Origin: Lysobacterales bacterium
GTDB lineage: Bacteria; Pseudomonadota; Gammaproteobacteria; Xanthomonadales; SZUA-36
Length of the DNA stretch: 64,000 nucleotides
Reading direction: 5' to 3'
Assembly (NCBI GenBank): GCA_013001885.1
Contig: JABDLD010000051.1
Span: 1-64,000 of the forward strand
The number at the start of each line of letters is the position of its first letter. Within the stretch, counting starts at the first letter, position 1. Below are positions 43,965-53,512 of the stretch, piece after piece. Made by a program: the position numbers and the translations under genes. Below the pieces are notes generated by a model that was given only the letters and a program-made list of their open reading frames with translations, ran no database searches and was not told the DNA's origin.

Positions 43965-45338
43965 ATGGACAGTATAACCAAAGCAAAAAATCATCCGGCT
44001 GAAATGAGCCGTACCATGCGCCTGGCGACCCCCGTCATCATTGGCCAACTGGCTGTTTTCAGCATGAATTTTGTGGATACGGTGATGGCCGGCCGGCTGC
44101 CGGACAACCAGATAGCATTGTCCGCTCTGGGGATCGGCGGAGCCCTTTGGTCGGCCATGCTCATGTTCATTCTTGGGACGCTTATGGTCGTGCAGCCCAG
44201 CGTTGCTCAGCTCGACGGCGCCCAGATGAAATCCGAGGCAGCCGTACAAACACGCCAGGCGCTGTGGATTGCGCTGGCGCTCGGCGTTCCTTTCTGGTTC
44301 CTGTGTTTTTTCAGCGAACCCATAATGAACGGTTTTGACATCGATCCGGTCATCGTGCCCGAGGCGGCCGGATACCTGCGGGCCCTGTCCTGGGGCGCGC
44401 CCGCTCTTTCGCTGGTGTTTCTGTTGCGTTTTTTCAGCGAGGGCACCGGGAATACCACGCCGACCATGTTTTACGGCGTGGCCGGGGCCTTGCTGAACAT
44501 ACCGCTCAATTACGTTTTGATGTTTGGCAAACTCGGGTTCCCGGCGCTTGGCACGGTCGGATGCGGCTACGCAACCTCGATCGTGATCTGGATGCAGTTC
44601 CTGCTGCTGGTTTTGTACATCGGCATCCACCGCCACTACCGTCCCTTCGCGTTGCTCTCCCGCCTGGACCCGCCCGACTGGGGCACGATCCTGTCCCTGC
44701 TGAAAATTGGCGTTCCGATCGCCGTGGCAATTTTTGTCGAAGGCAGCCTGTTCGTCGGGGCTGCCCTGTTGATCGGCCGCCTCGGTCCGGTTCCCGCCGC
44801 CTCGCACCTGATTGCGATCAACTTCTCGGCGCTGATGTTTATGATCCCGATCGGCTTGTCGAGCGCAGTGTCGATTCGTGTGGGAAACGCGATCGGCCGC
44901 GGAGACATGGAGGCCGCCCGTTATGCCGGCCGGATCGGCATCGTGATCGTGCTGATGTTCCAGACGGTCAGCGCCATCGCGATGTTGTTGTTTCCGGAAT
45001 GGATCGTCAGGATCTACACCGATGACGCGCTGGTCGCGCCGCTGGCCGTCAGCCTGCTGTTTTACGCAGCCATTTTCCAGTATCCGGACGGCCTGCAGAT
45101 CGTCTCCTCGGGAATCTTGCGCGGATACAAGGATACGCGAATGCCAATGCTGTACATGATCATCGCCTTCTGGATAGTGGGAATGACGCTGGGCTACAAC
45201 CTGACATTTAACCGCGGCATGGGGCCGGCCGGGATGTGGGTGGGCATGATCGCCGGATTGACCGTTGCAGCCGCCCTGATGTTGCGCCGGTTCAGGCATA
45301 CCAGCGGCAGGTTTATCCGCGACAGCGCCCCGGCTTAA
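43965..45338 (+). CDS. MATE-family efflux transporter
   Basis: The 457-residue protein has twelve predicted helices in two halves, each beginning with a P-x-x-G motif (ATPVIIGQLAVFSMNFVDTVMAG in the first, shown in part; KIGVPIAVAIFVEG in the second). NorM/YdhE-type MATE proteins export cationic drugs with sodium or proton exchange. It is divergent from the SDR gene with 35 bases between, where TACAAT (43948-43953) could be its -10 box. Its last four bases overlap the end of pspC on the other strand. Confidence 0.93.
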   Translation: MDSITKAKNHPAEMSRTMRLATPVIIGQLAVFSMNFVDTVMAGRLPDNQIALSALGIGGALWSAMLMFILGTLMVVQPSVAQLDGAQMKSEAAVQTRQALWIALALGVPFWFLCFFSEPIMNGFDIDPVIVPEAAGYLRALSWGAPALSLVFLLRFFSEGTGNTTPTMFYGVAGALLNIPLNYVLMFGKLGFPALGTVGCGYATSIVIWMQFLLLVLYIGIHRHYRPFALLSRLDPPDWGTILSLLKIGVPIAVAIFVEGSLFVGAALLIGRLGPVPAASHLIAINFSALMFMIPIGLSSAVSIRVGNAIGRGDMEAARYAGRIGIVIVLMFQTVSAIAMLLFPEWIVRIYTDDALVAPLAVSLLFYAAIFQYPDGLQIVSSGILRGYKDTRMPMLYMIIAFWIVGMTLGYNLTFNRGMGPAGMWVGMIAGLTVAAALMLRRFRHTSGRFIRDSAPA

Positions 45339-45640
45339 GAATCGCGACTTTCGAGTTCCCTGAACCGGCGTTCCAGGTCGGCGATCCGCTCGCCCCGGCT
45401 GGAGAGTTCGGGCGATGCCAGGCCCTCATCGGCTTTCTGCCGGTTTGGCCACAGGTCGTCGGCCAGGTTGAAGAGCAGGGCCAGGATGGCGTACACGATC
45501 ACGGCCCATAACGTCTTGAACAGCAGGAAGGCAACGAACAGCGCGCGAAGAACCCAGACGTTCCAGTTGAACGTCCGGGCAATAGCGGCACAGACACCGG
45601 CAAGGAGGGATCCTTCAATGCGGGCAGGTTTCATGCTCAT
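45335..45640 (-). CDS. pspC: PspC-domain membrane protein
   Basis: The 101-residue protein has the PspC domain: SLLAGVCAAIARTFNWN near the start, then two membrane helices (VLRALFVAFLLF and WAVIVYAILALLFNLADDLW), and a charged C-terminal tail. In the phage-shock response PspC senses inner-membrane damage and releases PspF from PspA. The start overlaps the end of pspA by four bases, so they are one operon. No pspB or pspF is present in the window. Confidence 0.88.
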   Translation of the reverse strand: MSMKPARIEGSLLAGVCAAIARTFNWNVWVLRALFVAFLLFKTLWAVIVYAILALLFNLADDLWPNRQKADEGLASPELSSRGERIADLERRFRELESRDS

Positions 45641-46359
45641 GCGGCTCCGGTGGAATCCTGGGCGGCCGGATCAGGCGATTTTTCAGCTTTCGCTCCGGAA
45701 ATCCGCTGTTTCATCGCTGCGAGTTCTTCCTCGATGACCGGATCCGGCGTTCCGGCAGTTGAATCGTTCCATGCTGAAGTTACCGTGCCGCCCACTTCGT
45801 AAGACCGTACCCTTGCCTCCAGGTTGTCGACCTGTGACTGCAAGCGGTCGAACCTGCCCATGGCGCGGCGAATTTTGCGTTCTCCCGGCGTCAGCTTTTC
45901 CGCCGTTTGCGCAGACACGGAATGGACGCTCTTTCCGGCATTAAGGCCTTTGAGCTTGACCTTGGCGTCTGCAAGCTTGGTTTTGAGCGTGACCATGTCG
46001 GTTTCCATCTGAGTGACTCGCTCGGCGATGCGCTGTTGCTCATCCGTTACCGCCTGGTGGCGGCTGGACAGTTCGGCCTTGGCTTTCAGCGCGGCCCGGG
46101 CGAGGTCGTCGCGATCCTCCACAACGGCTTTTTCCGCTCGGCCCCGCCACTGGTCGATTTCTTCCGAAAGCTGGCCGTCGAGGCGCGCCAGGCGCTGTTG
46201 CTCGGCAAGCAGCTCGGCGCAGGCGGCACGCGCTTCCTCGCTGGCGTCCTCCATTTCACGAATCAGCGCCCGGAGCAGTTTTTCCGGGTCTTCCGCCTTT
46301 TCAATCAGTGAATTGACGTTGGCGGCAATGACGTAACGAAGTCTGGTAAAAGCTCCCAT
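45637..46359 (-). CDS. pspA: Phage-shock protein A (PspA/IM30 family)
   Basis: The 240-residue protein is one long coiled coil with the PspA features: an N-terminal amphipathic segment FTRLRYVIAANVNSLIEKA, the ED-P region AEDPEKLLRALIREME, and repeats of Glu, Gln and Arg through the middle. PspA binds damaged inner membrane to limit proton leak and, in the unstressed cell, inhibits the activator PspF. The ATG at 46359 has GGGAG six bases upstream. A sigma-54-like promoter lies 43 bases upstream, as expected for a PspF-driven gene. Confidence 0.92.
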   Translation of the reverse strand: MGAFTRLRYVIAANVNSLIEKAEDPEKLLRALIREMEDASEEARAACAELLAEQQRLARLDGQLSEEIDQWRGRAEKAVVEDRDDLARAALKAKAELSSRHQAVTDEQQRIAERVTQMETDMVTLKTKLADAKVKLKGLNAGKSVHSVSAQTAEKLTPGERKIRRAMGRFDRLQSQVDNLEARVRSYEVGGTVTSAWNDSTAGTPDPVIEEELAAMKQRISGAKAEKSPDPAAQDSTGAA

Positions 46360-46401
46360 GTAAATCTCCCGTTCTTGAATGGCTATGAGTAGGTATTCAG
46401 A

Positions 46402-46417
46402 TGCAGAATTCATGCCA
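46402..46417 (-). promoter_or_regulatory. Sigma-54-like promoter of pspA-pspC
   Basis: Read on the minus strand the site is TGGCATGAATTCTGCA. GG and GC are exactly 10 bases apart, as sigma-54 requires, and all consensus positions of TGGCACG-N4-TTGCA match except two (C to T, T to C). Transcription should start near 46391, 32 bases before the pspA ATG. The AT-rich stretch further upstream (about 46418-46440) could hold PspF or IHF sites. Confidence 0.75.
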
Positions 46418-46602
46418 TTAAGATATATATTTTAAAAACAATGACATACGACCAAACCAGGCGTTTCGTTGAAAGCCGCTTTGGCGGATTTGACACAAAC
46501 TTGGCGAGTCAGCCGGTCCGGGCAGGCTTAAACGGTACTTTCGGCATTGTGAAGTGATGCGCAAGGCCCATAAAATAGGCCAAACTCCCACAGGATTGCT
46601 CA

Positions 46603-48450
46603 ATGACCGCTGACCGCTCCTTCATCTCGAGATTCTTTATCGGTATCTGGCACTTCATAGACGGCGCCCGGAAACTGGTGCTCAACCTTGTTTTTCTGCT
46701 CATTCTGTTCATCGTGATTATGGCGTTTATTGATTCCGGTGAGACGCTGATCATCCAGCCCGATACGGCGCTTGTCCTTCAGCCTTACGGGGATGTGGTG
46801 GAGCAATACAGCGGGACGCCGCTGGATTATGCGCTGCAGCAGGCAACGCAGACCTCCAGGACGGAGACCCGGCTGCGCGATCTGATCGAGGCGGTGCGCA
46901 CAGCGAAGGATGACGAGCGGATTGTCAGGCTGGTTATCGATCCGACCTATCTCGGCCGCGTTGGGCTTGCCTCCCAGCTCGAGCTCGAAGCCGCCATCGA
47001 AGAATTCAAAATTTCCGGCAAACCGGTAATCGCCCTGGCGGACAATCTCGGGCAGCAGCAGTACTTCCTGGCGGCCATGGCTGATGAGATTTGGCTGAAC
47101 CCGCAAGGGATGGTGTGGATTGACGGATTCGCGGCCTATCGCCAGTTTTACCGGGAAGGCCTGGAAAAACTCGAAGTCGAGGTCAACCTGTTTCGGGCCG
47201 GTAAGTTCAAGTCCGCGATGGAACCGTGGATTCGGGATGACATGTCGCCAGAAGCGAGGGAAGCCAATCTGTTCTGGATCGGAAGCCTGTGGCAGCAATA
47301 CCTCGAAGCCGTCTCCCTGCAACGCGGTGTTCCACTGGAAAACCTGTCCGCCGCCATCAACGATTTCGCCAATCGGCTGGAGGCCGTTGACGGCGATTTC
47401 GCCCGTTTCGCATTGGAACTGGGGTTGGTCGACAGGCTGGTCAGCCGGCCGGAAGCGAACCTGGAACTGGAGAGCCTGGGCGCAGAGGGTGAGGGCAGCG
47501 AGGGCTTCAGGCAGGTCGGATTCGATAACTACCTGGCGCTGACCGCCATGCAGAAACGTCCGGACAAATCGAAAAAGGTCGTAATCGTTGTCGCAGAAGG
47601 GGAGATTGTTCGCGGCATGCAGCCACAGGGCACGGTCGGCGCAGTCACACTGTCCGATAAACTGCGCGCGCTTGCAGAAGACAAGGACGTCGCCGGCGTC
47701 GTTGTCCGGATTAACAGTCCCGGCGGCGACGCCTTCGCATCGGAAAAAATCCGGCGTGAAATCCAGGCGCTGAAAGAAATGGGAAAAACCGTCGTTGTCT
47801 CGATGGGTGATGTCGCCGCTTCGGGCGGCTACTGGATCGCCATGGGCGCCGACGAAGTCTGGGCCAGCCCCTCCACCATCACCGGGTCAATTGGCGTTTA
47901 CGGTATCCTGCCGACTTTTTCCAAGCCGATGGCCAGGCTGGGGATTCACACAGACGGGGTTGGAACCACCGAGTTGGCCGGCAAGTTGCGTTTGGACCGT
48001 CCGCTGGACCCCGATCTGAAGCGTGTTTTTCAGTACGCCACGGAGCGGACTTACGACGACTTCGTCAACCTGGTCGCCGAGCACCGGCAAATGAGCCCGG
48101 AGGCGGTGCGCGAAGTTGCACAGGGCAGGGTCTGGAGCGGCAGCCAGGCCAAGGAGAGGGGTCTGGTCGATCAGACCGGCACGCTGCAACAGGCGGTCGA
48201 TGCAGCCGCCCGAATTGCGGGATTGGGGTCCGGCTACAGGGCGGTTTACGACGAATGGGAGCTCAGCCCGTTCGAGGCGTTCCTGTTTGAGATGATGGGC
48301 AGCGCCATGGGGCATTTCATTCCGGGTGTTTCCGGCTTCGACCAGCTGCGCGGTACTCTGCTGGAAGATATTCTGGACGACCTCAATGTACTGGCCCGCA
48401 GCAATTCTGGTCTGACCGTCGCTGCGCACTGCCTCTGCGATGTCGAGTAA
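46603..48450 (+). CDS. sppA: Signal peptide peptidase SppA, long (67K) type
   Basis: The 615-residue protein has one N-terminal membrane anchor ([15 protein letters not shown], about 30-44) and two tandem S49 domains. The catalytic Lys is Lys203 in GKFKSAMEP, the nucleophile Ser407 in [13 protein letters not shown], the same split of active-site residues between the two halves as in E. coli SppA. It degrades cleaved signal peptides in the inner membrane. AGGA precedes the ATG. It is divergent from pspA, and its stop overlaps the start of the next gene by 11 bases. Confidence 0.94.
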   Translation: MTADRSFISRFFIGIWHFIDGARKLVLNLVFLLILFIVIMAFIDSGETLIIQPDTALVLQPYGDVVEQYSGTPLDYALQQATQTSRTETRLRDLIEAVRTAKDDERIVRLVIDPTYLGRVGLASQLELEAAIEEFKISGKPVIALADNLGQQQYFLAAMADEIWLNPQGMVWIDGFAAYRQFYREGLEKLEVEVNLFRAGKFKSAMEPWIRDDMSPEAREANLFWIGSLWQQYLEAVSLQRGVPLENLSAAINDFANRLEAVDGDFARFALELGLVDRLVSRPEANLELESLGAEGEGSEGFRQVGFDNYLALTAMQKRPDKSKKVVIVVAEGEIVRGMQPQGTVGAVTLSDKLRALAEDKDVAGVVVRINSPGGDAFASEKIRREIQALKEMGKTVVVSMGDVAASGGYWIAMGADEVWASPSTITGSIGVYGILPTFSKPMARLGIHTDGVGTTELAGKLRLDRPLDPDLKRVFQYATERTYDDFVNLVAEHRQMSPEAVREVAQGRVWSGSQAKERGLVDQTGTLQQAVDAAARIAGLGSGYRAVYDEWELSPFEAFLFEMMGSAMGHFIPGVSGFDQLRGTLLEDILDDLNVLARSNSGLTVAAHCLCDVE

Positions 48451-49210
48451 ATCACCCTGGCGCCTGGACGGGGCGCGCGCGCTGATTACCGGAGGCAGCA
48501 GCGGAATCGGCCTGGCCACGGCACGTGAACTGGCCTCGCTGGGTGCTGCGCCCATTTTGGTGGCCCGCAATACGGACCGCCTCGAGCAGGCGCGTGAGCA
48601 GATCGAGGGCGATTTTCCCGGCTGCGACGTACAACTGGTGGCGGCTGATCTCTCAACTGAGGAAGGCAGGCATCATGTTGTTGCGCACGTTCTCGCTCCG
48701 CTCAACATCCTGGTCAACAATTCAGGCACCAATATCCGTAAAAAGATGTCCGAACTCAGCCTGGCTGAATACCGGCTGGTCCAGCAAGTAAACCTGGAGT
48801 CGTGTTTTGAAATGTGCCGGCTGCTCTACCCGGCCCTGCTTGAAGGTGCCCCTTCGTGTGTTGTAAACAACGCTTCGGTTGCGGGACTGACTCATTTACG
48901 CACGGGCGCTCCTTACGGCATGAGTAAGGCGGCGATGATCCAGTTGACCCGTAACCTGGCCGTCGAGTGGGCGGGGCAGGGCATCCGTGTGAACGCCGTC
49001 GCGCCCTGGTACATCAATACGCCGCTGGCCAACCAGGTCCTCGCTGATGCGAAATTTCGGCAGGAAGTGATTAAGCGCACCCCCATGGGCCGGGTGGGCG
49101 AACCGGAAGAATGCGCGCGCGCCATTGCGTTCCTGTGCCTTCCGGCGTCCGGTTACATCACCGGTCAGTGCCTGCCGGTAGACGGCGGCTTCAGTATTTT
49201 TGGATTTTAA
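48440..49210 (+). CDS. Classical SDR oxidoreductase (tropinone reductase-like)
   Basis: The 256-residue protein has the cofactor motif [11 protein letters not shown], the NNSGT strand (VNNSGTN), the catalytic Tyr-x3-Lys in YGMSKAAM and the C-terminal [14 protein letters not shown] segment of classical short-chain dehydrogenases. It reduces or oxidises a carbonyl/alcohol with NAD(P)H; substrate unknown. The ATG overlaps the end of sppA, so it is probably translationally coupled to it, with no obvious functional link. Confidence 0.9.
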   Translation: MSSKSPWRLDGARALITGGSSGIGLATARELASLGAAPILVARNTDRLEQAREQIEGDFPGCDVQLVAADLSTEEGRHHVVAHVLAPLNILVNNSGTNIRKKMSELSLAEYRLVQQVNLESCFEMCRLLYPALLEGAPSCVVNNASVAGLTHLRTGAPYGMSKAAMIQLTRNLAVEWAGQGIRVNAVAPWYINTPLANQVLADAKFRQEVIKRTPMGRVGEPEECARAIAFLCLPASGYITGQCLPVDGGFSIFGF

Positions 49211-49216
49211 CCGCGG

Positions 49217-49651
49217 TTAATAACGCTGCGTGGGATCCGGAAGGCCGCTATGCAGCAGCCAGCGTTTGCGCTCTTCGTCGTAGCGCCATTCCTGCTGATC
49301 GATGATCGTACGCTCGACCGCCTGCTGCGAATTGAACATCTTGATTTCAACCGTTTGCCTGGCGGTCATTCCTTCGTCGAACACTCCGGTTGACCGAATC
49401 GTATAGGAAGTTACCCGGAAAAGCCGAAGACGGTCCATGTCGAGCCGCGTAATAGGGTGTTCCAACTGGTATTCGGGAGAAATGAAATCAGCGGCGGCGT
49501 CCCACTGACTCCAGCGGATGATGGTTTCGTATTGCTTGAAAGCCTCTCCGCGGCTTTTATCGGCCGGGTTGGAAGTGCATGCCGCAAGAATAAGTCCGCC
49601 CAACAACAGGACAGCAAGAGCCCGGACTAAAAACTGAGTTTGATTCTTCAT
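49217..49651 (-). CDS. Lipoprotein of unknown function
   Basis: The 144-residue protein has a lipobox LAAC (Cys near residue 25) and a mature part that looks like a small alpha+beta domain: an N-terminal helix (EAFKQYETIIRWSQWDAAADF) followed by strands (YTIRSTGVFDE, RQTVEIKMFNS) and a final WRYDEERKRWLLHSG. This layout resembles NTF2-like or similar domains, but that is an inference. It follows dgkA in the same direction, 14 bases after its stop, and ends next to the SDR gene's 3' end. Confidence 0.78.
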   Translation of the reverse strand: MKNQTQFLVRALAVLLLGGLILAACTSNPADKSRGEAFKQYETIIRWSQWDAAADFISPEYQLEHPITRLDMDRLRLFRVTSYTIRSTGVFDEGMTARQTVEIKMFNSQQAVERTIIDQQEWRYDEERKRWLLHSGLPDPTQRY

Positions 49652-49665
49652 AGTTGCACTCTGAT

Positions 49666-50034
49666 CTAGTAAAAATTCTTCCAGGCAATGGCGACCCAGT
49701 TGATCGCAATCAGCACCAGGCAAAACAGAACGGCCGCCGATCCCATGTCCTTGGCCCGGCCCGAGAGCTGATGTCGTTCTTGCCCGATACGGTCTACGAC
49801 ATTCTCTATAGCGGAGTTCAGCAACTCGACCATCAGGATCAGGAACAGCGGAAAAACCAGTAACAGCCATTGCTCCACCGAGCGCGCAAGAAAAAATGAG
49901 CCGACGAACAACGCGCTGGCCAGCATGACATCCTGCCGGAAAGCAGCCTCGTTCTGCCAACAGGCGCGAATCCCGGCGATCGAATAACCGGCCGCATTGA
50001 ACAAGCGGACAATGCCTGTCTTACTGTGCTTCAT
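49666..50034 (-). CDS. dgkA: Diacylglycerol kinase
   Basis: The 122-residue protein has three membrane helices and the prokaryotic DgkA motifs: AGIRACWQNEAAFRQD near the start and the catalytic ELLNSAIENVVDRI segment, ending with DMGSAAVLF. It phosphorylates diacylglycerol to phosphatidic acid to recycle lipid from osmoregulated glucan or other envelope pathways. Its start shares one base with the stop of the upstream exported protein gene (TAATG), so they are coupled. Confidence 0.94.
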   Translation of the reverse strand: MKHSKTGIVRLFNAAGYSIAGIRACWQNEAAFRQDVMLASALFVGSFFLARSVEQWLLLVFPLFLILMVELLNSAIENVVDRIGQERHQLSGRAKDMGSAAVLFCLVLIAINWVAIAWKNFY

Positions 50035-50564
50035 TAATTTTCAGCGGCCCGTGTGTAGAGTCCGTCAAACAGAACCGTCCAGCTGCCGCCTTCGTCCTTG
50101 CTCGCCTCCCACAACTGCCGCACGGTGCCATCCGGGTTCGGCGTCCAGCTGATGCGGTGCTGGACCATGCCGTTGCCGTCACGCGCCGGCCGTGCTCCGC
50201 CCAGCACCATCACTCCGTCAACCAGGCCCCCATCCAATTGCAGAAGCGTTCCGCTGCCGTCGACCCAGGTCTGGTGCCAGCGGCCCTTGGCCCGGTCATA
50301 TATATTGAAACTTGATCCGCTGATACCGCCCTCACCCGCTCCCTGCCAATTCTCCTTCAGGGCGCAGCCGTTGTGGATGGATTGGATCGAATTGGTGCCC
50401 GCGGGCTCTTCGCCGGAGCTGACGTTCCAGTCACCGATCCAGAAATCGAATTGGCGATAGCCGGCCGAGCTGCAGGGTGCTTCGGGCTTCTGGCCTGCTG
50501 CCTCCTGCTCCTGCGCGAAAACCGACAGCGGCAGCAACAGCGTGATGAAAAGCAATAGCTTCAT
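50034..50564 (-). CDS. Exported DUF1579-like protein
   Basis: The 176-residue precursor has a signal peptide (LLLFITLLLPLSVFA). The mature part begins with a short Gln/Glu-rich stretch, then YRQFDFWIGDWNVSSG and repeated strands ending WTVLFDGLYTRA, a pattern like lipocalin-type or DUF1579 proteins. Function unknown. GAGGAATACG precedes the ATG. Operon with dgkA and the small lipoprotein. Confidence 0.75.
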   Translation of the reverse strand: MKLLLFITLLLPLSVFAQEQEAAGQKPEAPCSSAGYRQFDFWIGDWNVSSGEEPAGTNSIQSIHNGCALKENWQGAGEGGISGSSFNIYDRAKGRWHQTWVDGSGTLLQLDGGLVDGVMVLGGARPARDGNGMVQHRISWTPNPDGTVRQLWEASKDEGGSWTVLFDGLYTRAAEN

Positions 50565-50614
50565 TACGTATTCCTCTGGAGCCTGGCAACCATGCTACCA
50601 TTCGCGGCTGATTT

Positions 50615-52729
50615 ATGGTTCATCTTATGAAAGAGCAATTTGAAATGCAAAATCCGCTGACAATGCAAATGGCAGATAGGCAACTGCCTGATTTTCAGGC
50701 CATCCGGCCGGAACACGTATTGCCGGCAATTGAAGATCTGTTGAAAAATTACCACCGGGGAATCGAGGCCTGGCTGCAAAGCGGAAGTTCGGCTGATTGG
50801 TCCCTTGTCGAATCCGAAGTCGCCTGGGCTGATGCATTGAACCGGGCGTGGTCTCCGGTTTCACACCTTAATTCCGTGGCGGACAATGAGCACCTCAGGA
50901 AGGTCTACAATGCGGGACTGGAGCGCCTGACCGAGCACGAGAGCTGGCGTCAGCAGCATGCCGGAATTTTTCAGGCCTACAGGCAGCTCAGGCAATCAGA
51001 AAAATATTCTGCGCTCTCACCGGTTCAGCAGAGAATCATTGAACTTGAACTGCGTGATTTTCACCTGGCCGGCGTGGATCTTTCGGACAAGGATCAGGAG
51101 GCATACCGCAACCTGGTCATGCGTCTAAGTAAACTGGGCTCGAAATTTTCCGAAAATCTGATCGATGCGACACAGGCCTGGACGCTTCATGTCGAGGATA
51201 GCACCCGCCTTGCGGGCCTGCCTGTGGCGGAACTGAACCTGCTCGAAGGCATAGCGAAGAATCACGGCCAGAGTGGCTGGATGATCGATCTGAGCGCGCC
51301 CTCTTTTCAGGCAGTAATGACGCATGCAGACGATGCCCGGCTGCGGTGTGAGGTTTACACCGCCTATGTAACGAGGGCGTCCGACGAAGGGCCATCCGCC
51401 GGGCAATGGGACAACATGCCGCTGATCGTGGAAATGCTCTCACTTCGGCACCAGCTGGCGCAACTGCTTGGCTTTGATAACTACGTGGAGTATGCCCTTG
51501 CCCGCAGGATGGCGGAATCTCCCCGAATGGTGCTGGAATTCCTGGAGCAACTGGCGAAGCAGGCTCGCCCGCCCGCCCGGAAACAATTCAGCACCCTGCA
51601 GGAATTTGCCGAAAGCCGCGGCGCGGCCATTCCGCTCGAGGCATGGGATATCGCATACTGGTCGGAGCGCTACCGGCAAGCAGAGTTGCACCTGTCTGAC
51701 GAGGAGCTCAAGCCTTACTTTTCCCTTGACCCCATGCTCGAGGCGCTGTTTTTCACTGCCGGTGAATTATTCGGCTTGACCCTTGAGCCCGATACGCGCG
51801 TCCCGGCCTGGCACCCGGATGTGCGTTTCTACTGGGTACTGGATTGTGACGGAAAGCGTTTTGCCGGCCTGTACATGGATCTCTACTCCCGCAAGAACAA
51901 GCGGGGCGGTGCCTGGATGGATGTTTGCTGTTCGCGCCGGATACTGGAGTCCGGGGTCCAACTGCCGGTAGCCTACCTGACCTGCAACTTCGCTCCGCCA
52001 ACCGGGCAGCAACCCTGCCTGATGACACACGATGACGTACAGACACTATTTCATGAGTTCGGCCACTGCCTGCACCATTTGCTCACAGAGGTTGACTGGC
52101 CGCAGGTAAACGGCATCAATGGTGTCGAGTGGGACGCAGTTGAATTACCCAGCCAGTTGCTGGAAAACTGGTGCTGGGAGGAAGAGATCCTGTCCCGGTT
52201 CGCGCGGCATTACCAGGACGATACGCAGATGCCCGGCGACCTGAAAGACCGTCTGTTGCGCTCCAGGGAATTTCAAAAAGCGCTGTTCCTGGTCAGACAG
52301 CTGGAATATGCAATCTGCGATATCCGCCTGCACCTGGAATACAACCCGAATGAGCCCGAAAATCCGCTGGACCTGCTGGCGCAGGTGCGCAGCGAAGTTT
52401 CCGTGGTGCCGGTGCCGTCATGGAACCGCTTTCTGAACAGCTTCGGGCACATCTTTGGCGGCGGTTACGCAGCCGGCTACTACAGCTACCTGTGGGCGGA
52501 ACAACTGGCTGCCGACGCGTGGGGGCGTTTTCGGGAAGAAGGACCGCTCGGTACCGGGCCCGGGGAAGCGCTGCGCCGGGAAATCCTCTCGGTGGGTTCT
52601 TCGAGGCCGGCCATGGATTCATTTATCGCTTTTCGCGGGCGTCCACCGGAACCCCGTCCGTTGCTGCAAAGCTATGGACTCTCCGGCGAGCCCTGCACGC
52701 GTCTGGACCAAAGGAGGGCCCAATCATGA
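50615..52729 (+). CDS. prlC: Oligopeptidase A (M3 metallopeptidase)
   Basis: The 704-residue cytoplasmic protease has the zinc motif His480-Glu481-x-x-His484 in HEFGHCLHHLL and the C-terminal HIFGGGYAAGYYSYLWAE typical of the M3 family. It breaks short peptides, including cleaved signal peptides, which fits with SppA encoded 2 kb upstream. The ATG at 50615 is used; another in-frame ATG four codons later is also possible. It overlaps the ExoIII gene by four bases. Confidence 0.94.
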   Translation: MVHLMKEQFEMQNPLTMQMADRQLPDFQAIRPEHVLPAIEDLLKNYHRGIEAWLQSGSSADWSLVESEVAWADALNRAWSPVSHLNSVADNEHLRKVYNAGLERLTEHESWRQQHAGIFQAYRQLRQSEKYSALSPVQQRIIELELRDFHLAGVDLSDKDQEAYRNLVMRLSKLGSKFSENLIDATQAWTLHVEDSTRLAGLPVAELNLLEGIAKNHGQSGWMIDLSAPSFQAVMTHADDARLRCEVYTAYVTRASDEGPSAGQWDNMPLIVEMLSLRHQLAQLLGFDNYVEYALARRMAESPRMVLEFLEQLAKQARPPARKQFSTLQEFAESRGAAIPLEAWDIAYWSERYRQAELHLSDEELKPYFSLDPMLEALFFTAGELFGLTLEPDTRVPAWHPDVRFYWVLDCDGKRFAGLYMDLYSRKNKRGGAWMDVCCSRRILESGVQLPVAYLTCNFAPPTGQQPCLMTHDDVQTLFHEFGHCLHHLLTEVDWPQVNGINGVEWDAVELPSQLLENWCWEEEILSRFARHYQDDTQMPGDLKDRLLRSREFQKALFLVRQLEYAICDIRLHLEYNPNEPENPLDLLAQVRSEVSVVPVPSWNRFLNSFGHIFGGGYAAGYYSYLWAEQLAADAWGRFREEGPLGTGPGEALRREILSVGSSRPAMDSFIAFRGRPPEPRPLLQSYGLSGEPCTRLDQRRAQS

Positions 52730-53493
52730 AAATCGCTTCCTGGAACGTCAATTCTCTGAACGTGCGGCTGCCGCATGTGCTCGCCTGGACTGATATCAAC
52801 AGGCCGGATGTGCTGGCCCTGCAGGAAACCAAACTGCCTGACGACCGGTTCCCGGCCGAAGCGCTGCGCGATGCGGGTTACCACAGCATATTCTCCGGGC
52901 AAAAAACCTACAACGGCGTGGCCGTCATGACTCGCTCGCAGGCGCGGGATCCGGTGACGGATATTCCCGGGCTGGATGACCCGCAACGCCGAATCCTCGC
53001 GGTCACCGTCGGTCCGGTTCGGATCGTTAATCTCTACGTGGTCAATGGCAGCGAAGTGGGTTCCGAAAAATTCGAATACAAGATGCACTGGCTGGAGCAG
53101 GTCACTGCCTGGCTGGCCGGTGAAAAAGCGCAACATGAACACCTGGTCGTGCTGGGCGACTTCAACATCGCGCCCGATGACAGAGATGTCTATGACCCCG
53201 ATGAGTGGCGGGAAAAAATCCTTTGCAGCACCGCGGAGCGCGAGGCGCTCGGCAATATCCTCAACCTCGGACTGAAAGACACGTTCCGGATGTTTCCGCA
53301 GGACGAGCGCACCTGGAGCTGGTGGGACTACCGGATGAACATGTTCCGACGCAAACTGGGCCTGCGGATTGACCTGGTTCTGGCCTCAGACGAATTGGCA
53401 AGCCGCTGCACGGCAAGTTACATCGACATCGAACCGCGCCAGCAGGAGCGGCCCTCAGACCATGCTCCTGCTGTCGCAGAATTCGAAATCTAG
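52726..53493 (+). CDS. xthA: Exodeoxyribonuclease III
   Basis: The 255-residue protein has the AP endonuclease motifs: KIASWNVNSLNVR at the start, LALQETKL with the metal-binding Glu, LGDFNIAPDDRDVYD, and the C-terminal SDHAPAVAEF with the catalytic His and Asp. It nicks DNA at abasic sites and degrades duplex DNA from 3' ends. The ATG at 52726 overlaps the prlC stop and has AAGGAGG eight bases upstream; a longer in-frame extension upstream lies within prlC and is rejected. Confidence 0.95.
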   Translation: MKIASWNVNSLNVRLPHVLAWTDINRPDVLALQETKLPDDRFPAEALRDAGYHSIFSGQKTYNGVAVMTRSQARDPVTDIPGLDDPQRRILAVTVGPVRIVNLYVVNGSEVGSEKFEYKMHWLEQVTAWLAGEKAQHEHLVVLGDFNIAPDDRDVYDPDEWREKILCSTAEREALGNILNLGLKDTFRMFPQDERTWSWWDYRMNMFRRKLGLRIDLVLASDELASRCTASYIDIEPRQQERPSDHAPAVAEFEI

Positions 53494-53512
53494 ATGTTAC
53501 TCGCCGTAAGGC

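Noticed and set aside
43953-45299. 448-codon open frame antisense to the MATE gene
   Set aside because: The product is full of His, Gln, Asp and Arg with no domain logic, as expected when a GC-rich membrane-protein gene is read backwards. The plus strand encodes a clear MATE transporter.
46418-46603. 61-codon minus-strand frame upstream of pspA
   Set aside because: It lies in the regulatory gap between pspA and sppA, has no ribosome site and no protein-like pattern.
52420-52725. In-frame extension upstream of the ExoIII start
   Set aside because: It lies inside prlC in another frame; the ATG at 52726 has a strong ribosome site and matches the family N-terminus.
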